Below, piece after piece: positions 1 to 12,600 of a stretch of DNA of 64,000 nucleotides (positions are counted from its first letter, which is position 1; each line of letters opens with the position of its first letter). The notes beneath the pieces were generated by a model. It had not been told where the DNA came from and made no database searches. It saw nothing but the letters and a program-made list of their open reading frames with translations. The DNA lies in assembly GCA_900708905.1 (NCBI GenBank), contig CAADRB010000005.1, positions 2,385,689 through 2,449,688 on the forward strand, given 5' to 3'. The translations under genes and the position numbers were made by a program. Origin of the DNA: Hymenolepis diminuta. Its lineage: Eukaryota; Platyhelminthes; Cestoda; Cyclophyllidea; Hymenolepididae.

Positions 1-673
1 AAGGGCACTATTTCACGAAATTCCCAATATGGTATCCATTGTAGAGCATGATGTAACCGTTCTATAATCTTAAACTTCGTGCCTATTAAATCAGGCTTTG
101 ACATCTTTTGTTATTTTCGTCTGTTAAATCAGATGCCACGCATTCAGCAATGTTGATGGCCATCCAAACTGACCAATTCTGGTCGAAAAGGAGGACGATA
201 GAATGCGAGGTTCTCATAAGAGAAGTTTTAGGATACCTCCTCTCTATGGATTTCAGCTGTTAATACTTCTTTTAAAGGGCTTGAGAGTTTTTTATATTAT
301 CGTTTATATCCGTTTACATATCTTAACCTCATATGTTAGCATTAGTTCTTTGGAGAGCGATTTTAAACTGTGGATTAATCTGAGACAAATCCTTTCGATA
401 AGTTTGGATATCGATTATCCAATTCTGCTATCTTCTCAACGCCTAAAACATTAAAATTTCTTGATAATGACTATATTCTTGCAAACAGAAGTCCAATAAT
501 ATTTATTAATAGAACTTTTGCAGTCTACCAGTCAGTGCTAGCTTTTTTCTTATTTTATGTGTAAGACCCTAAAAATCACGTACTTTCACTGTATTAATAG
601 AAAAGCACTAAACGTACATATACGTAATCAAAAACTTAACAGAGCTTACCTCTTGTTTGTTTGTACTTTGTAG
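1..673 (+). other. Intron upstream of the first visible SRCAP exon
   Basis: The sequence ends in a splice acceptor (tttgtag at about 667-673) that opens the first visible helicase exon in mid-codon. I find no earlier SNF2 motif here, so the preceding exon lies outside the window. The stretch at about 135-285 resembles the tail of the tRNA-headed repeat at 49758-49965 (shared words gatagaatgc, ttctcat, ttttaggat). Confidence 0.6.
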
Positions 674-3600
674 GACTAAAGATACTCTAGCCTCAGGTCA
701 GTTTCTCTCAGTCATGAATATCCTCATGCAATTGCGTAAGGTCTGCAATCATCCCAATCTCTTCGAACCCCGTCCAATAACCTCACCCTTCCACATCTCT
801 GACGACGACGCCGCTTGCATTGAAGTGCCCCGACTGGTTGCTCAAGCTTCCACTCCATTCCTCTCCGCTTTCCAACCTGCTTCCGCCTTTACAGTTGCCT
901 CAACACTCGATTGGCTGGACAGAGCGGGTGCTGTGATGCGTCTAATTGGTCAAACGACGAATTTGGCGGAAATGGCAAGGGATCTGCCCGCTTTCGTATC
1001 TCGTAGGATCCATCAACTGCAAGTTAAACCTGATCTCATTACTGTACTGGACAATACTGAAGCATCAGATAGGGGTAAGTACTTTGTTCCCTCAAACTGT
1101 TCTGAGTAGTTGAAGTTTGGATTTCGCTAATCTAAGGTAAATCATCCCACGAGTTTAAAGATATTCCTAATGGCTATCCATAAACAACCATCTTTTTCGA
1201 TTCAGAAAACCAAGGGTTGAGTGGAGACCAGATAACTCCAAATCCCATCTGGGAAAGTGTTTTCTAACACTCATATTGGGTTAGAGGAGAAGCATCGTGA
1301 AATCTCTCATGAGAAATTCGAATTTTATCAATCTTTATTAGCCAGGCTTAACCAGCGCGGTTGGTCAATCGGCTCATTACGGGTATATCAATGGGTATCG
1401 AATATAATGATATCAAAATTGTAAAAGGGAAAGAGGGCTGAAAATTGAGTGAAGGGGAACAATCATCCGTACATTGTGTGGGATAACTGGACTGTGTAAA
1501 ACAGCTGAACTGATTTACGTGGTACCTATATCATTTTTGTAACTAGATAATGTTTATAGCATATTTAATGTCATTCTTATAACCTGTGGTTGCTTCCTCT
1601 CCCTCAGTTTCTCGTGAACGGGACTTGTTCACAGATCTCCGAAAACGGAAAGGCTTGGAACCTGATGAACCCACGGGTAAACGTCGTCCTATCCCCATCT
1701 TCATTCCGCATTCCACTGTTCTGGAAGTCAATGAGAAGCTCTCGAGGTCGGTGGAGGATTACCATTCTGGGAGAACCAAATTACCCTATCCAAATTTACC
1801 CTGGCCCAAGTGCAAGGGAACGTCTTTCATTGAAGGTAATTTGCACATCACTTGGCTATTGAGAAGTGTTTTCCGAAACCTTATATAATTGTTTCTCCAT
1901 TACGGCTCTTCCACAATACTAATAAGGGTGTCTGATAACAATTGACTCGAAACTCTTAATGAAGCAAGAAGACTGATCCTTAGGATTACGCTCTCGCAGA
2001 GCCCTAACATGCAAAAGATTAACTTTGCGAATTCCTCTGGGAAGTCCCGCAATCAAGCTTCAGAGACGAAGACTTCGCCTTTGGGCTGCTTTGAAAAGCC
2101 TTCATAATTTTCTTAACCTGTGGCTCCTTTGAGTCATAAGATTCCAAAAAAGATTAAAAGGAAAGCTTACAAAGTTGGTTAAGGCATATCGATCAGGACG
2201 CCAAAGTCTCTGGTTTGACCGGTCCGTCACGGCTAAAGCACACAACGACGTCAATTCCTGTTTCTAATATCGTTAATCTCTATGTGAAGGGAATTCGAGC
2301 GAAAACAATGAGATGTGAAGCTACTAATTGTGCGAATGTTCGCAGAAAGGATTGTAATGCTCTTGCATTATGGACGGGATCATTGTTTCTCAGGTACAAT
2401 GATCAACTTGGACTTCTAGAGTCCAGTTTTCGGCGATCGTAATGTTAACATCGGATTAAATAGACGAGCCTCTTCAAAAAATCGTTTGAAAATCAGCAAC
2501 ATGTTCTTTGGGCTGTGAAGTATGACTGCTGAATTCCATGGGTCAAATCTCTGCCTCTTCCCCATCCTAGCTATGTATCCAATTGTCCAACTAGTACGCT
2601 GTTTACTATATTAATAAACGGGTGTGTATATTTATTTGTTTATTTTGCTTCAGTTGAGCGTCGTTTGGATCCCTGGGACAACGGTATCCCCAAGGCTGTT
2701 CTCAGACGTCGTGAAACGGAACGTCAACATCGTATGTCTCTCATTGCTCGCTTGAATGAGCGACGCTGCGAGGACCTCTACGATCACAGCGGCACATTCG
2801 ATAGAACCTCCCTCCCAAGTCCTGATCTTGTGCACTTCCTCACTTCCGCTATCATTCGTCGACCCCACCACCGTCCGCTCAGTCGTTTCGGTATCGGCGC
2901 GTGGATCGCCTGCCAACAGGCACTTCGGACATGGCCGGATAAGAGAGCTTGTGATGATGCCGATGGTCCGTCAACTTATCTTCGACATCCCACCGAAGTT
3001 GTTAGTGGATTATCTGTGCCCGGACAACAAGCTGCTCTTGTGGAGAGACTGCAGCCTTTTTATGGACCTGAAGCTGCCTTTCGAATTCGATCAACATCGA
3101 CTAAGGTGTTGCGGCAGTTGTTGTTCAGTCCTATAGATTGCTTTGAGCATTTCAACGTGCATCTCAATAAGTAAGTTCATTCGGAAATGCTCTTGGTGCT
3201 AAGTTTTTCATTGCTATATCTTTGTATTATGCATTTTTTTCGATTTCATTCAGCTTCGCCTTCAATCTAAATGTGTTCTTATAGAAATCCTTTCATAGAT
3301 TGTTCAAGTTATAATCAGGATGACTTCATAAGTCGTATAGATTGCGCCAATTAAGAATACTCTTTTGTGTAATGGGAATTTAACAGGAGCAATTACCTTA
3401 AATTCCAATTGTGTAAAAAAATCATTCTACTGGATGTGTAAAGTATCTGAGGACACCTATATATTTACAATCTAATCTAATCCGATAATGATGTATTTTT
3501 TATATTAGAAGATCTCATGGCAGGTACTACTATCACTAATGAAATGAAAAGACACGCTGTACTAGTGTCTATAAAAGCAAAACACAACAATTTAAAAATT

Positions 3601-6600
3601 GCAAGATTCCTATTATTCGCCAAATCTTTCCCCTGTAAAGTTAGAAAGGAGCTGCTGAACGAAAACAATGCAGATGAATTGACCGCCACGAGCAAGAGAA
3701 AACACCACTGTCAACGCTCTGATAACTCACTCACAACACCTGAGTTTGTTGTTACAAAAGTGCACGGCATGATCGACGAAAATTCCGGAAAGCCAATGCC
3801 TGACATCTTGCCAATGATCGTCAAGTATTTGAGGCAACAACAATGGATTAGGAACGTTGTTCATCAAGACCTCGGATACAAGTCTCATACGTTCTTAGAT
3901 GAGGTCGTTAGTTTATGTGGACAAAAATAACTCAAGTGATTCAATGTGTGCTAAACGACTCTCATAGAAATTTAGGCACCCAGAAGAACAGGAGTGTCTT
4001 TCGTTTTTCGCCCACGAAAACAACTTCCACCAGGATCAAAATGTCAATCCAAGAAGTGATAGGTGGTGGCTGGCTATGTGCGGACGGACCATACTGAAGT
4101 TCCAACTGTTGTGCGTATACACAAAGTTTCCACCAACAGTGATGATTTTCGGTGTTGTGAAGGGCAGTGAGGAAAGGGCACATCATGACTCCCCATTTTT
4201 TCCACAGGGTCTTAGAGTCAATGCAGATACAGATGTCTATTTCGAGATTCTTCAAACCATTATTGCTAAGCCGTTGTGGATAGACAGTGCAGCCAGTAGA
4301 AGACCCCATGTCTTCCCCAACAGGATTCGGCTCTATCCCATAAAGCTCTCAAAACTCACCATTGGATGACCGAGAATTTTCATCATTACGTCACACCAAA
4401 CTTATGCCCCCTCCTAACTACTCACCGTAACTTAACCATTTCGATTATTATGTGTCGGGTAGACAGAGTGGGGCGGGGCATGGTTAAAAAGGAAGTTAAT
4501 AAGCATCTCCTTAACACCAAATCCTCCTCTCTCCTGGAGGAGGAGTCCCGAGTAATGTGGAGCATCAATAAAGACTACCCGATCTGATCAAAGCTTGAGG
4601 TGAGTCACTTTCGGAATTGAATTGAGTCGGTAATAGAGACCGAAGGAGGAAATATAGAATAAAACCTGTTAATTGGTATTATGATTGTATTTGTTTTGTT
4701 GCAGGAAATTGTAAGTTCCAAGCATTAACATTTTCATTTTGTGTATTTCTAAAAGTGCGTAAGGTGTCCTCAGATGCCTTACGCACCCTGAATAAAAATT
4801 AACTGTAAGAATGCATTTCGGGGACTTTTATATCAGAGAAATTGGTCTTTAAAATGTTTACTTTTAGGGTATAGTTAATTGTGCCTCCACCTATTGCTTG
4901 AATTCACTTATTTCCTTTCGTTTTCTGTATGAAAATTCGATTATATCAACCTTTTCGCTATCTTTGAACTGTAATTGTGTTATTGAATGGTTATTATCCT
5001 AGGATCGCTTGACGTTAACATTCAGTAATGTTACATCCTAATTACGTTGAATTTGAAGCAGTAATGTCTTTCGGGGTCATTTGGACACAAAATTTTTATC
5101 TTTTGATGTCTTCGTTCTCAAACATTCCTATGTCTTTATCCTGAAATGAGTTAAAACATGGTGAACACCTTCACAGTGAGGAAAAATGTATCACTTATGG
5201 GGTACGTGGTCTATCAGGTCTATTATCAAAGACCATATAGAAAAGACAGGTTTATTTTAGGGGACGTTAAGTCTGTAAAATGTATAGAAGATGAAAATAA
5301 GCACTAAAGGCAATACGATTACAAAAGGCGTGTGGAATCGGCCACCTTGTAAGTATAGCCATAATCCTTCACCCCAGGCGGGTGACGTGAAGGTGAGCAT
5401 ATTTCTTAATCTTGTTAATGGCCACATTGACCCCCAAGCTTCGGCTTTCTCCGTTGGTCCGTCTTTGAATCCATACTGGGGTGTACTTCTGTTTGGCTCA
5501 GTTACGGTCTGCTTCTGACATGTGCTTTGTGACTTATACACTAAAGGTAATCGTTGACTACAATAAATTTGCATTTTTTCAGGTTTCTTATTACTACCCC
5601 GCCCGCCATCTCTTCTGGTGTCCGTCTTCACACTTCCTGTGCAGCAGTTCACCGCATCGAGATGCAACAGGAGTCTCTTGTGAAGGCCATTCTCAAATCC
5701 TACCTCGACGCTGCGGGGCTATTTAAGCACTGTGCAGCCACCACCACCCCCGCCACAAACAAAAAGTCAACCACCACTGCTGCGGCTATTAGCAAAGTCC
5801 GCTGTTCTTGCCGGAATCTCACATTCCGATCGTGGCTGATGCCTGCTCAACTCCATCGGGTGAGCAATAGTCATGCATTCCAATTTCCTGATCCGAGACT
5901 CATTCAATATGACTGTGGTAAGTAGTAGTACTCTTATTCATTACAAGTCTATTAATAACTCATCTAAGCACAATGAACAATGCAATTATGTAATGGGGAG
6001 TGGGAATTCTATTCGTTTTTTTAATTTTGGTTCTATTTAATTGGTGTGACTCACTACGTTACTATCCTAATGTTTCAAGACTTGACACCTAGGTTTCTGA
6101 ATGAGTTCGTGTCCGTGATGCTCGGAGCCTATTGAATATATTTATAAAGTGTGCTTTTAGGGGTTGTTCTGAATTCTACGCGGGATTTAAACATGTTGTC
6201 AATAGGAAAGCTAATAGGTAGATGGTAGCTTAAAATTTACTTCTTGATTGGCCAATGTGCCAGTCTCTTAATATGTTGGTTATTTGCAATTTTCATATAA
6301 AAAATTGGCCGAAATGCTTATGTAAATTCAACTGGAAAAATGATTTTAATTCTTTTCATTAGAAATTACCAATTGGAGCTCAAATTGTGAACTCTAGTGA
6401 GTTCCGTTATGTTAAAAACCGTTGCTTGACGATTCTATATACTCTTGAATGTAAGGAGATACAAATAAATGGAAGTGGCATGATTACGGAATTAAATCGA
6501 TCGTGGATATAATTTCACCCGTGAACCTGGTAGTCGAATTGTTAAATTTGAATGTTAGGGCATTTTAGAGTAAACTATACTTCCTAAAAGAAAATGAATA

Positions 6601-9600
6601 ACTCAATGCTTTCAGAATTCAAATATGGTAAGACTTTTAATGCCTCGACTTAACTATCTGCCTTATCTTGACCCCCCTTCTCCGTTTCAAACTTTATTGA
6701 ACTCGTTTCTTCTTACCTTGATTCAAATGCTTTTACATCATTAAAATTCGTAAATGTTTTTATATTATCATGGGCAATGACGTCCAAAATTTTCACTTAA
6801 CAAGTCATAATTTTAAGCATTCAAATGTTTTGCTTCTCTGAGTATCGGAAAGCAGTTTACGTTCCTATAACATAGTCAAGAAATAGGAAGTTCGAGAACA
6901 ACGCTTTCACTTTGTGAAAAATGTCAGGTCCGTCTGCAATTGACTGTCAATAAGGAAATGTATTTACGTAATAATATCAGCTGATACAGATTTATTTGTT
7001 AGAGACACCAAATCATAATTTTTTGAAAGACGGAGTAGGTAAGGCAGTAACAGTTAAGAATTTCCGCTTTCACAACACTACATTATGTATGTTACGAAAT
7101 GTGTTTATTTATTTTATTTTGAAGTCTTATGTGTTACTTCTATTATTTCAAAAGTGATTTAAACTCTTTTTTTGTCTTTTTCAGGTAAGCTACAGCGTTT
7201 GGATCTCCTCCTACGAGAACTCTATGCAGACGAGCATCGAGTACTAATCTTCACTCAAATGGCTCGAATGTTGGATATTCTGGAACAGTTTTTGGCTTAT
7301 CATGGTTATCGTTACCTGCGTCTAGATGGTTCAACCAAGGTGGAACAGCGACAAGTCCTCATGGAACGTTTCAATATGGATCCAAAAATTTTCATTTTCA
7401 TCCTCTCCACACGTTCGGGTGGTTTGGGTGTGAATCTCACTGGAGCTGATACCGTCATCTTTTATGATTCCGATTGGAATCCCACCATGGATGCTCAAGC
7501 TCAGGACCGGTTAGTTGATCAATCGTTGTTAATGACGCTATATCCTTACATATGCTGCCAGTTGAGTAGAACAGTAGGCGGTTCTTGAGTTCAATATGAA
7601 AAGTTTTTAGCTAAGTAGACGATTAATTGTCAATCAAAATCCAATTAAGAAAAGGCGACAGTTATGGGATATCCCTTTGTGCCCGGTGGCGTAGGAGTAC
7701 TTGTCGCGCTTTACAAGCAAGGGGTCATTAAATCGACCCCGATCTATATTTAATCAGCAGATGGATTGACCACTCGAGCATCGGTTCATACTAGTCGATG
7801 AGAGGGGTTTCTCAGTGTGTGATGTTTCAAGATGTCATTTTTCTATCATCTAAATTCTCTTACTAATTTTATATCTCTGAAGTCAACAAATTAGCTAGTT
7901 CCTTTTCGTGAACTGAACAATCGTTTGAAGTTTAGAGATGAAATTCAAATAAGATTAGACATAATGTCTTGGTTGATTTACAGGTATAATATTCACCCGT
8001 AATTTTATATAACCTAGTCAGTCGTATTTTAGTTACTTTGAGGTATAAGATTGGTCTGGATTTGACTTCAATACGTTTTCTAACAGTAGAAGATTGTTGA
8101 TCAACTCCTAACTCCTAAGGGCAACGTTTTCCGACACTTATCGGGTTTAGGAGTAACGTCATGGAACATTCTTGATGAAAAGCCCTAATTCTGGTAATTC
8201 CATCTCCGGGGTGTGCACCAGTTGGTATTGAACCCATGACCTCGGGCCGTAGACGGACATGTTAACTGCTGCGCCAACAATACGCAGAGCGTTAAATATT
8301 TTTCACCATTTAAGGATTGTTGGTAGCTTCAGATTTCGGAATGTATTCAAAGTGAACAATTCCAAATAAACTAGTCCAAATTATGTACTAAAAGTTATCA
8401 CTGTTTGCATCTCAAGAGTGTAATCACCATAGTCCACTGACTTCATTGCACCTCACTTTGGGAATCTCCTATCCGCTTTTTTAAAAAAAGAATGGTCCAA
8501 GATAGTGATTCAATGTCTTTATCACCCGATCATTTTTCTGGGTATACAGATGTCATCGAATCGGTCAGACTCGTGATGTCCATATCTACCGTCTAATCAG
8601 TGAACGCACGGTAGAGGAGAATATTCTTCGCAAAGCCAACCAGAAACGTCTTTTAAGCGATGTGGCAATCGAAGGTGGTAAATTCACCACCGCCTTCTTC
8701 AAACAATCCATCATTTCCGATCTCTTCGCCGAGCCCTCCGGTTTGCAAGATCTAGTTCAAGAGAAGGAGGAGAAGGAAGTGGCGAATGATAAGAAGGATG
8801 AGGAGGTCGAAAAGGAAGGACAAGATCCACCTTCACCACCTCTCCTTACAACTCGATCTGGACGTCAAATTCGGTGGAAGGGAGCCACCTCAATCTTGGT
8901 GAATGCGAAACAACAATCGGCAGAGGAGGAAAGCACTGCTGGTACCGTTAAACAGGCTGCTATCACGGATTCACAATGGGTTGCTGCGCTGGAAGCTTGT
9001 GAAGATGATGAAAATGATCGAGTGGCGGCTAAGAGAGCTTTAGATGAAGCTAAAGTGAGTTTTGACCTTTAACTAGAAGAGTCAGCATTTTCTGTTCTAT
9101 CAACTCCAAACTCGAAAGAAGACAATATTGATGTTATTATCGGTCGTAATGTATTAGGTTATCAGTCAGAAAGACGGAATGATTAGTCTGCTGGTCGGTA
9201 CATCTATGATCCAATGGAAATTTCATTAGTTCTAGGATCAAGTATTGGATCAGTATGTAAGGGGTAGGACAGCTGGGATACATTGATTCCAACCCCGCAG
9301 ATATACTATTAGCTATTCTATTCTTATCACTACCGACACCGCAAAATAAGATGGAGAAAGACTAAACAGTGGCAAGCAAAGTTTATTGAAAGCACGGCTG
9401 GAAACCACGATGGAGAGGGCAGCAGAGGTGGTAGGGAAAACTGAGATCTATTAGTAATCACTCAAGGGCCAATTAAGTGGTTTGATCGCATTTGAAGACA
9501 AATGATGTTTCTGCAGAGAAACTTGAGATTACAATGGAAATTTATCTCTCCAAGGCTTGCGGATGGTGTGTAAGTCATGTGTGGGTCTTCGACACGAAAA

Positions 9601-12600
9601 CAAGCTCGAGTTCATTGTCCCTGTTCTTGAAATTCACTCTGCAATTCATGTTACTCCTCTCCATTTTCCCTAGTCGCCATAGCAGAAAAGCATATTACCC
9701 TTGATAATTTTAAAGTTATATGTCTTAAACTGGATGCTTTAAATTCCTTTTCAGGCTGATTTAGAGGAGTTTGATGAGTCCAAGCCCATTGAAGTTCCAG
9801 CTGCTATGGACTGCGAAGATAAGGCTGAAATGGCTGATGATCAGGCTCCTCCTACAATAGAAGGTTCAATGTCCGACCCACTGGCACGTTTTGCTAAAAA
9901 GCGTCAGCAGGAGGCAGCAACAGCGGCAAAGAGTACAGAGCCAGAAGGTAGTACTACGGCAGTTCCGGATGACAATACTCCTGAGGCGAGTGTCGAAAGA
10001 GAACTGGCTGAATTCGAGGCTATGCTGCGACCGATTGAACGATTTGGTGTTAACCACTTGGAGAGTTTCCACGATGACACTCTGAATCTTGAGCTCGTTC
10101 AATTTGAGGCACAGATAGAGGAATCCAAAAAAGAATGGAAATTGAATGCTCTCAAGGCTCTCCATGAAGCCGATGAAGAACGTGCGGATTTGGAGGAGGA
10201 TGAAATCCTCTACTGTGATCCTGACTATGACCCTGAAGCAGCGCGCCTGGCCGAATTAGATGAATTGGAACGTGCTGAAGAGATGGAGGAATTGTTAGGT
10301 CGAACAGGTGGTGTGCGAGGACGTGGTAGAGGTCGTGGTCGTGGAACAGCTACCCGAGGTCGAGGAACAGGTCGTGGTCGTGGCCGTCCAGGTGTTGACA
10401 GTGAACGCTCTTCTCTTCAAGATGACGGCCGAGACGTTGATGATGACGATGCTGAATATGTTCAAGATGCGGAGGAGGATGAAGATGCAGCGTCTTCCAC
10501 TGATAGAGCAGCCTGGTTCAACGCCAGGTATCGAGATATGGATAATCGTCGTCGTCGGGGTCGTGTTGGTGTCCCTGATTATGTTGACTGGGACGATGAG
10601 GATGGAGATGAACCAGAAGCAATTGATATTTGGTACCCTGGACGGTCGTCTTCGAGAGGTGCAAAACGTGGACGAGGAAGTGCTGTTTCACGTGGATCAG
10701 GACGTGGAAGAGGTAGACCTCGACTCTCTGATTACTGGAGAAATCCTGATGAGGACGATCCCTATTCCGTTCAAAGACGTCGGTTCCCCTCTACGGAAGC
10801 CGCTGATGATTCTGGCTCAGCGTCGATGGATAGTTTTCCCGGAAAAAGGCGACGCGGTCGACCCCCGTTGTCCTTTAACCCTGGTAGGAGGCCGACCTAT
10901 ATACCCCCGCGTCCACAGCCCAGAGTGCAGCCTACTATTGTTCAGGTACGTCTAGTTTTCTATTTTTATTATTATTACTCATGGCACAGCAGAAAACTTA
11001 AAATTTTTTAATCATGGAAAATCACTTGAATAAATAAAATAGCATACAGGCTTGTAATGGCAGAGTCACCAGTTTGTAGAGGGCCACCAGTATGTAGCGG
11101 CAGATGGCTAACAGTAAATGAAAAAAAAAGAACACCAAGGATTGCGTTGACCAGGTTGTATTGAACAAAACTCAGTACAGAGTCTCAAGGGAAAAATAGG
11201 GAATTGGAGGAGAAGGACTGACCTATGGAAGAGGCGTTGGACGAGCTAGGGTCCCTTGGTGGTGTGTGTCTGATGGAGGCTATTTATAATCGATACTTTG
11301 GGTGAGGACACGCATAAGGATATAATTGTATGCTTGCTTTAATTGGTCGGGATGATTATAGGAAAAGGAAGGGCCAGTGCAGACAAGACTGGCTAATAGC
11401 AGAGCCGACTATGCGGTGTCTGCTACTATCGTCCGAGGTATGCTTACCTTTTCCGATCGATGAAAAATAGGCCAGCTGAGGACACACGATGTTTGTCTAT
11501 GGAGTGTAAAATAAATATTATGGAGAAGAAAGATTCATCCTTCAGGCTTAATGATAAACTGATAATCGTGAATCCTTCCGGGACTACTAAATTGCCAGCT
11601 CTAATGTACTCAAAGTTAGAAGCGAGAAGAGAAGTCGAATACGTTTTTACTCTGTAGACACAAATGAAAAGGCTTTGTTTCCGCATATTTTTTAAATAGT
11701 TTGCCCTTTGACATTAATTCGAGAGATTCTTGTAGATATAATGAGTGCCATTTCAGGTTATTAATTTCACCTGATTTTTTTTTATTTTCAGCGACCAACT
11801 GCAAGACAGTATTACCAGCATTTCGAGAATCCGAATTCCCCAGGAGCTGCCTCAAGTATCTCCTTCGCGTCCTCCTCTGGTCCTGTTGGTGTTTCAAACC
11901 ATAATGCCGTCTATCATTATCAACAACAGGGCTCCAGAATTCTTCAGCATAATTCAAGAGTCTTGAACATGTTGATGGCCTCTAATAATTCAAATGACGC
12001 TGTACTCCGACAACCATCTATGATTTCTCATGAAGAAGAGGTTGTCTCACAACAATATCAGGTAAGAAATTGTCCCAAATGTGGGCGAAAAGGATAGGAT
12101 AGATTAGTCTTCCTTAGTCGTAAACCAGGAAAACAGAGAAGTGCTGTATCAAGAAAGATCATGAAAACCGTCTCTCATGTTGCTGATCCGCTGAAATCGT
12201 ATATTAGGTAGGAAGAATGTGATCCAAAATTAAGATATGGAAAGAAGAGTTGTTGAAAGGTAACTATAGCTTGGAAGTTACTGAAGTTAATAATATCTTT
12301 ATTAAATACTATTCCTCTAATTTTCCTCACAACCAAGATAGGAAAGTGGCCTATAGTGTGATGTGATGTAAGTGGGTTTAGTAGAGAGAGTGAAACATGG
12401 GGGTCTTAATTATTAAGAAAATTATAGCTTAGGGGTTATTAGTGAAGTTTTGCCGAATTGTTGCTCCTTTGGTTTTCAACATAAGCCGGATTGAAAAAAA
12501 TAAAACAGAGTTTAATTAATCATTTACATCAGGAAACAAAAAGCCGTATGCCCATAGCTAAATAGCTGAAAAGTTTGGGATGTAGGACAAGTTGTAGACA

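Noticed and set aside
3517..4587. Host gene inside the SRCAP intron
   Set aside because: The frames belong to a broken mariner transposase bounded by inverted repeats, with stops and frameshifts.
8180..8285. Functional tRNA gene on the minus strand
   Set aside because: Good A and B boxes are present, but no complete cloverleaf, and the unit recurs as a decayed SINE elsewhere.
11040..11430. LTR or TRIM-like element in the SRCAP intron, perhaps related to 41740-42050
   Set aside because: Both are purine-rich with a few shared words (gtattg-ac-aa, agggaat), but I could not find terminal repeats or a primer-binding site.
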